From the NCBI GenBank assembly GCA_033239525.1, contig BSYO01000024.1, positions 1,426,001-1,490,000 on the forward strand: 64,000 nt of DNA. The letters run 5' to 3'. Shown piece after piece: positions 57,331 through 64,000 of the stretch (the stretch's first letter is position 1; every line of letters begins with the position of its first letter). Both the position numbers and the translations under genes were made by a program. The notes beneath the pieces were generated by a model. The model worked only from the letters and a program-made list of their open reading frames with translations, did no database searches and was not told the origin of the DNA. This DNA is from Nepenthes gracilis. Its lineage: Eukaryota > Streptophyta > Magnoliopsida > Caryophyllales > Nepenthaceae.

Positions 57331-60300
57331 TAAGCATGATCAAGCGACTACCTAATTCATATAATAGTTTAAATTCTCAAGACACATCAATTATAAAAGT
57401 AAAATTTTTAAATATTATCTATTATTTTAACCAATTTAAAAAATCTTAACAATAAAAATGAAAATTATTAAAATTTTTATTATGCTTCTGACATTAATTT
57501 TCATAGAAAAATTTATCCAGTAATAATCTTTAATATTTTTTTTGGGTAATTATTAATTATTAGAGCCGTCGGCAAAGTGAAAACAGAGAAGAAAATTCCA
57601 GGGGGAGCAAGATAGGCCTCATATTAAAGCCAAGTAGCTATCAGCACTTTGATTTACTTTTAAAATCTAAAACCAAATTAGTCAATAGCAATCAACCAAG
57701 GCCGATGGAGAATGAAAAGGATAGTAAATTGAATTTTTAAAATTATCGGTCTTCATTTTTTATAACGAAATTATTTATTATGTTGAGGCGTAACGATAAT
57801 ACAGATAATTTTTAATTATTATAAATATATACTTGATACAATTTGAATTTCATTTTTTTAATAACTAATTCTTAACTTTATTAAAAATATTTATTATTTT
57901 TTTGGGTAATAATAGAATTTTTTTGCTATACCTAATTTCCTTCACGATCTTGTCGATTTATGAGCTAATCGGTGATCGAGTTTAATTTTACAATAATTTT
58001 CTTACCACATATAAGAGTTCAATTTTAGACCTGATATTATATATTTACAGAGAATGAGCTTTAATTTAACAGTTAATCTATCTCACAGATAGGCGCGATT
58101 GAAATCTGATTTGAATTAAATATGGATTGTATTTAGGTAAAAATTTATAATTCCTAAGTTAGGCATACTGTCTTTGTCAGAAACTTAAAACCATGCCGGC
58201 CTATGTTAAAGCCAAGTTGATTCAGTCTAATTTATAAATATTTTTTAATATTTAAATGTTATTTTACTTAAAATTTACATTTAAAAATAATTCCTAAAAT
58301 ATAATCATTACTAAAAATAATCTTTATTTTAAGTTATTAATTACTTAAAACTATAATCATTGAGATATTTTTTTTTATCAAAATTTGATATTTATCTAAA
58401 TTAAAAAAATTAAATTTATAGAAAATCAATAATCCGGGCTTATTAATTTCATATAAAATTGATGAGGCCATTGATTCGATCAAAAATCATGGCCACAATA
58501 ATCAGTGAGAGGAACCAATCATGACAAATGGGGTTGATTAGAAGTGAATGGTGACTTTTTCATAAATAAAATAAAAGTATACATTTAAAAAAATTTTCAG
58601 TTATATAAAATATTTTTTTATTATTTTATTTAATTTAATAAAATATTTTTTAAATTTTAACTATTTAAAATTATTTTTTTGATATTACTTTAAATTTTAT
58701 TTTTTTTATCTACTTATATATATATATATAATTTATGGGTGTATAGGGATGCATGGACTGGCATGCAAGTGGGATGCATGCCACGACAAACCTTTGTATT
58801 TGTCTCTTTACGATATTTCTTTGTCTTCTTAATTTGTTCCTCTGTTCATTTGTTGAAAAAAAAAATCTATTGCATGAGAACCCAAAAAAAAAAAAAACTT
58901 ATATATATAATTTTATATATTTTCACTTTAATGAAAATATATATAAAAAATAATTATTTTTAATAATTATTTTAGCCGATAGTATGGTGTAACAATGCCC
59001 ATATTATATTTTTGATATAAAATGATGTGTATTAAAATATGAATAATTGCTCTTATTTGCAATTGGTTGGTGATATATTATTGTCAATGGCTTGCACTAA
59101 AGTGACTAGGGCTACCCTAGTGTGGGACCCTTCTAGTTATATATCCCATACTTTCACCAATCATTTTGTTAGCTATGAGAATTCATTTCCATTTTAAGAC
59201 TTTAGATCAGTTAAAATTTCATTACATTTATTCTCGTTACGCATTGTGCCAGTGTAAGAAAAAAAAATCAATGAGTCCATTATTTTACAAGCATGTTACG
59301 AAATGGATTTTGGGTGTTGTTCATGGAAGAATTCTTTGCCCTTGACTGTATGATGCAAAAAACAGGGCGATAGAGTCGGCCGTACTGGAATAAAAGAACG
59401 AAGTTTGCTAAGCACATCCAATCTAGAATGACCCTGATAGCCACTTTATATTATATCTGAAATGATGAAAACACTTATCCTTTGGACACATTTTATCCAA
59501 TACAAAGTTATAGGTAAACTTGCTTATAATTAAAATGATAGAATGACCTAGAGGTGACGAACGAGTTGTATGAGTCGCACTCAGTATGAAATAGTATGGG
59601 GTTTATGGGATGTGATTTGTATGTTTTTTCTCGTAAGGAGTTATTGTGATCTATAGTCGGTCATTGAAAACTCAACACTGGCCAAACCATTAAAATACTT
59701 ACAGTTTTACTATGTTGTCAATTATAATTAATCTGAGTTTCAGATTTTGGAGCAGTTGAAAGCTAAAGAGGATATGTTCTCTGTACTTTTATCAATGATA
59801 TGAGACCTTTTAACCCTACTTGTAAATAGCATGTCATCTGAATCATTATTTAGCGTCAATAGTTGAGTGGTAAATTAAAAACAAAGTAAGATAAGATCCA
59901 AAACTATTGAAATGTGTATTCTATTTAAATATTTGTTAGATGGGGGAAAAAACCAACTATAATGTCTAATAATTTGAGTAGCAACACAAAAAAATGAGTC
60001 GAGAAGCTACAACACAAATGAAACATGAAGGCATAAGCGATTACCTATACATTTAGCTATCATAACCTTTTAAATTTATGTGTAATGTAACAATAAATAT
60101 AACATTTAGTTAAATAAGAGGTTTTTATTTTTAACCTTTTTGTCCATTTTTTGATATATTATTTTTTCTCTTCAAACTGTGTTTATTTAGCATGTCACAA
60201 CCTAAACTAATACCAGTACCATACTATTTTGTACTAGACATGGCCGGATATATAAATGCACTGTGTAGGCATAGCAACGAAGTCAGTGGATGGCCTATGG

Positions 60301-60900
60301 GTTAGTACTACCCCATCCCCAGCCCAAGATTGAAATTAATTTATTCAATAATTTATATATATCTGAACTCAATTTTAATCCAAAAATCAAAGTATTAAAC
60401 TATAAATTTATTCGAAGTATAGATCAATTTGAATAATTCCATTATTATTGGTCAATTACTGGATATAAACATTAACCGAAAATGTAAAACCGAAAATTCT
60501 AATTTTGAACCAATAAATTGTAACGAAACATTTAATTATTCTAATACCATAAAAGCTAATTTTTGAACTGTCTTCACTTGATCTTAATCTCTTGCAACGT
60601 TACCTAATTATTTGATTTGAGAGGTTGGAAAAAATAAAAACGAGTATAAGCCTAATGCTTAATATATATATATATATATGTGGATATATACCGAACCAAA
60701 CATCCTAAGGATAATGCCATGATAAAAGAAAATTTTAAAAATGCAGATCACATCAACTTCTGACTAAACATGTGAACATCGCATAATTATGATTAAATAT
60801 ACAAATAACTATGTAAATACTAAAATTATGCCAAAATCATACTAACATATAAATAACTAATGATCAATGATGATCTTACCAATAAAGAGCATATAAGGCT
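57330..60900. other. AT-rich intergenic sequence
   Basis: I see no genes or RNA here, only short low-complexity runs such as the (TA)n near 58715 and 60665. Confidence 0.3.
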
Positions 60901-60929
60901 CGAGTCTCTAATCTATAATAATCTTAAAT

Positions 60930-61460
60930 GATTAAATTAATATAATTAAAATTAAGGTCAAAGAATATAAAAAATTAGATCATAAAGTTAAAATTAGACT
61001 GATTGACTCAATACTTAAGAGAGGCTCAACTTACTCCTGAGCGCCAAAACCCATGGAGTCAGTACTTGAGAGATACCTGATCGGCGCTTGAGCTGTCTCT
61101 AGCAGTAACTATGCACTCGATGTAAGCTTGAGCCTCACTTGAATGCAGCAAACCAGTGGCTTACTGCTTGACGCGCGCTTGAGTGGCACTCGAGCACAAT
61201 GCAGTATATAAGGAATCTTTGGCTTAGTTTTCTATCATTTTCAGAGCCTTTTGAGTTTAGAGAGAGAAGCAGTCAAGGAGAAGAGGGAGAGAAAGAGATA
61301 TGAAGTTAAGGAACTCAAAATTCAACCGATTCAGGTGAGAATTTGGATAAATCAGAGTCAAGATAAGTACACTCTAAACTTCACTTTCATTTATTACTAT
61401 TTTTTGCCAAATCTCCTCAACATTCTTATTCAAATACTCATCCAAATTATAATTTTAAAG
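60930..61460 (+). mobile_element. Ty3/gypsy-like LTR fragment
   Basis: Contains GCGCGCTTGAGTGGCACTCG-type words, then a TATA box (GCAGTATATAAGGAATC, about 61200) and a GAGAGAGAAGCAG leader with a donor-like CAGGTGAGAA near 61332. This is the layout of plant gypsy LTRs with CTTGAGCGC words. No gag or pol follows. Confidence 0.35.
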
Positions 61461-64000
61461 TTAATATGTTTGCAATAAATGGGCATATTAGTTTTTCGTA
61501 TTAATTTAGTAAGATTTCATAAGAACTCACACCTAAATTATGTATAACCCATGTAGGTGCTAAAATGTATAATTAATTATGCTTAATGCATGTTCTAATT
61601 TTAGGTTATATTATTCTTCAATGTTTGAATTTTGTTTATAAGCCCTCACATGTCTAAAAACTTGATTAAAATCCTCTGCATGTATTGAAATTCTTCATGA
61701 AATGCCTTGCATGTTTAATAGAATTGCTGAAGAAATTAGAAAGTTAAATTTTTACATCTTTTGTCGTCATTTTGCTGAAATTTGAGCCTTATGTGTCTTA
61801 TATTCGTACAAAAATTTATACATATTTCAAATTATCAAATAGATGGCTTATATGAATAGCATAATATATCTAATGGAACCTGTATGTTCTAAATTTCATT
61901 TAAAATTCTATATATATACTGAATTGTTTATGCTTGCAGAATCTTCTACATTAATTGGTTAATTCAATATTTATGCCTTAAATTCGATCATGGCTAAGTT
62001 TCTGCATAGAATTGACATATTATATGATTAGGAATTACATAATTATGATAAAAAAACTCTACAATTAAAATATGAATTATAATTATTTTCTCTAGAGGTA
62101 AAAAATTAAGAAAAACTTAAAAAGTGTAGAGTTTTTCTAAAAATAAATATTGGACCATAGTTATTATTTAGTGACATGCCTTATATATATTATGATATGT
62201 CTTATAAATATTGGACCATAAATAAGAATAAATATTATGACATGCCTTATATATTATAGTTATATATCAATATCTGAACTTATCATCCGCAAGTAAAAAT
62301 GGCATTTGTCCATGTCTATAAAGTAATATATAGATGGTTTACCTATAAGTTTTGACTTGTAACGTATGGCCTTTGGTTATGTGCGAGTATATACAACCAG
62401 AGTTTAGATTGTCCACTCTTTTAGTAAATAAGACTTATTAGCCCTGATTCCTAAAAAAAAATAAGAATTAAGTATATTTTGATAATTCAAACTAAATAAG
62501 AATATGATAAGAAGTCTGAGAATACACTGTAAATTTTATTGTATAAGTTCATTTCATTACATCCGATCATATTCTATAACCCCTTTGATATGTTTTAAAT
62601 GACAAATATACATGTTGATTGATATATTATGTGCCATGTTGAGCTCTTAGTTTACTCTCTTACTATTTTACTAACTTCTAAAATAAGATGTATGAATTCT
62701 TGGTAAAAAAATAGAAATAAAGGATGGACTGATATGAAGAGTTTAGATTATTATATTTATAGGTTATAGTATTACTTCATACAATGTTTAATATTTTTTT
62801 TATATTTCTAGACAATAATGTTATAATTTAACTTTAAAGTTCAGTTTTTAGTGATGATATTTGACTTTGGATGGCAAGTTATGAATCAGTTTAAAGATTG
62901 CCGTAATCTTACAATATATTTTAGGTTGTTAAGTGTCCAATATTTGATGTCGATTTCAATTTGATAGTTATTCTTTGTCGACATGCTTTGATGTCCAATA
63001 AATGGCTTAAATATATTTATTCTCACTTGATTTTATTCAAAGATTGCTTAATTTCACTTTATATCTTCTTTATCCTTTTTTCTGTCTTTTCTTCTCTCTA
63101 TTATCTCAAAAACTTAGCAAAATTCAGTTGAAATCGACGAGAAAACTTTTTTTATATAAAATTAATGTATATACGCCAATTAGGTACAAATTAAACGTAA
63201 AACTGAAATTCATACCATGCATAAGCATCTATCATGGATGCATCAGGAGCTAAATTCTGGTTCAAATGCACACATATGTCACTCAAATGCACAACAAACA
63301 TAGACATTCTGCTTAAAATGAGCTCATGTGTGGGTCAGATGCTCATTAGGTGCTACTTGACATTTTGATTAAATATTTAATTTTTGATCGGAAATCCCAC
63401 TAAATTTCAATAATTCATCAATTTAACTAAATTAATTATTATTAAAATAATTTTTTAAAATTCATATCTTACAAATATTATGCCAGTAGGGCACTCTATG
63501 CTTAAACACTTCCAAAAAGTACTAATTTTAGTTTAATCATCAATACCCAAAGTAATATTAAAATATGAATGGCCAATGGTGTCAAATTGCAAATCCTCTA
63601 ATACGTAAAATACACTTTCATCATTTGATATTAACACTATATTATGTGATATAATATATATTTAATGATTTATTAAAATAATTAAATGTTATAATTTTTT
63701 ATAATTTTATTATATTTTATTAAAAAATACATTTAATTTTTTAATAAAAATAAAGACATCTAAGTAATTAAGAAGTCAATTATCCTTCTATCTTATAAAT
63801 AATGAAAATTCAGATCACATATATACATATAAGGGACCCTTTTTTGGATAGATATAAAGGCAGTTTTTCAAGTTTAGAAAGAGAAGTTCTGAAAATCTTT
63901 ATAAATTTATGATATATGAGGATAAATTTGGAATATCACTTACATATATTATTATATAAAATTCTGTGACTCTCATTAAAAAATAGAAAAAAAATAAAGG
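61460..64000. other. AT-rich intergenic sequence
   Basis: No gene. A short duplication of TATTGGACCATA (about 62148 and 62209) with GACATGCCTTATATAT (about 62173 and 62239) is visible. A patch at 63230-63370 may be another LTR scrap. Confidence 0.3.

Noticed and set aside
58739..58963. 74-codon plus-strand ORF with a hydrophobic start
   Set aside because: Mostly poly-A and TATATA translation (KKK, YIII runs); low-complexity artefact.

Overview
The window is nuclear DNA from a plant, most likely a eudicot. It is AT-rich and intron-containing and is dominated by plant transposon families (Ty1/copia, Ty3/gypsy, PIF/Harbinger, CACTA, MITEs). I see no prokaryotic genes, rRNA, tRNA or CRISPR. The species cannot be named from sequence alone.

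Two host genes are well supported, both on the minus strand. At 1494-5539 lies a nine-exon (or longer) gene for a NAP1-related/SET histone chaperone; its C-terminal end is not in the window. At 23407-26091 lies a single-exon 894-residue E-type pentatricopeptide-repeat (PPR) protein that matches OTP87 in size and domain layout. From memory, their Arabidopsis counterparts (At1g74560, At1g74600) are also close neighbours, so this looks like a conserved block swollen by transposons. Two short ORFs (78 and 40 residues) lie between a 227-bp tandem array and OTP87 and are unrecognised.

Region by region: 1-5.6 kb, the chaperone gene with a Harbinger-type MITE beside its last visible exon and a second MITE in an intron. 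5.6-8.5 kb, AT-rich spacer with one compact bZIP/WRKY-box island. 8.5-21 kb, LTR remnants, diverged repeat pairs and several tandem arrays. 21-26 kb, a DUF4283 pseudogene, the 227-bp array, the small ORFs and OTP87. 27.2-38.9 kb, an LTR remnant, then a 4.0-kb LTR retrotransposon with a 5-bp target duplication, then a 6.4-kb Ty1/copia element with its own 5-bp duplication. 38.98-44.31 kb, a PIF/Harbinger transposon. 46.1-54.25 kb, a CACTA transposon. 54.3-64 kb, AT-rich sequence with only vague LTR-like traces.

The most striking result is that three unrelated transposons within 26 kb each carry pieces of ordinary plant genes. The 4-kb LTR element has lost nearly all of pol and carries an expansin-like A sequence and a ubiquitin-activating enzyme E1 piece. 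The Harbinger element carries an antisense F-box/kelch (SKIP4-like) fragment. The CACTA element carries an mTERF fragment resembling MTERF18/SHOT1. All the captured pieces are broken or truncated. Identifications come from recognising translated sequence by eye; no database search was possible.
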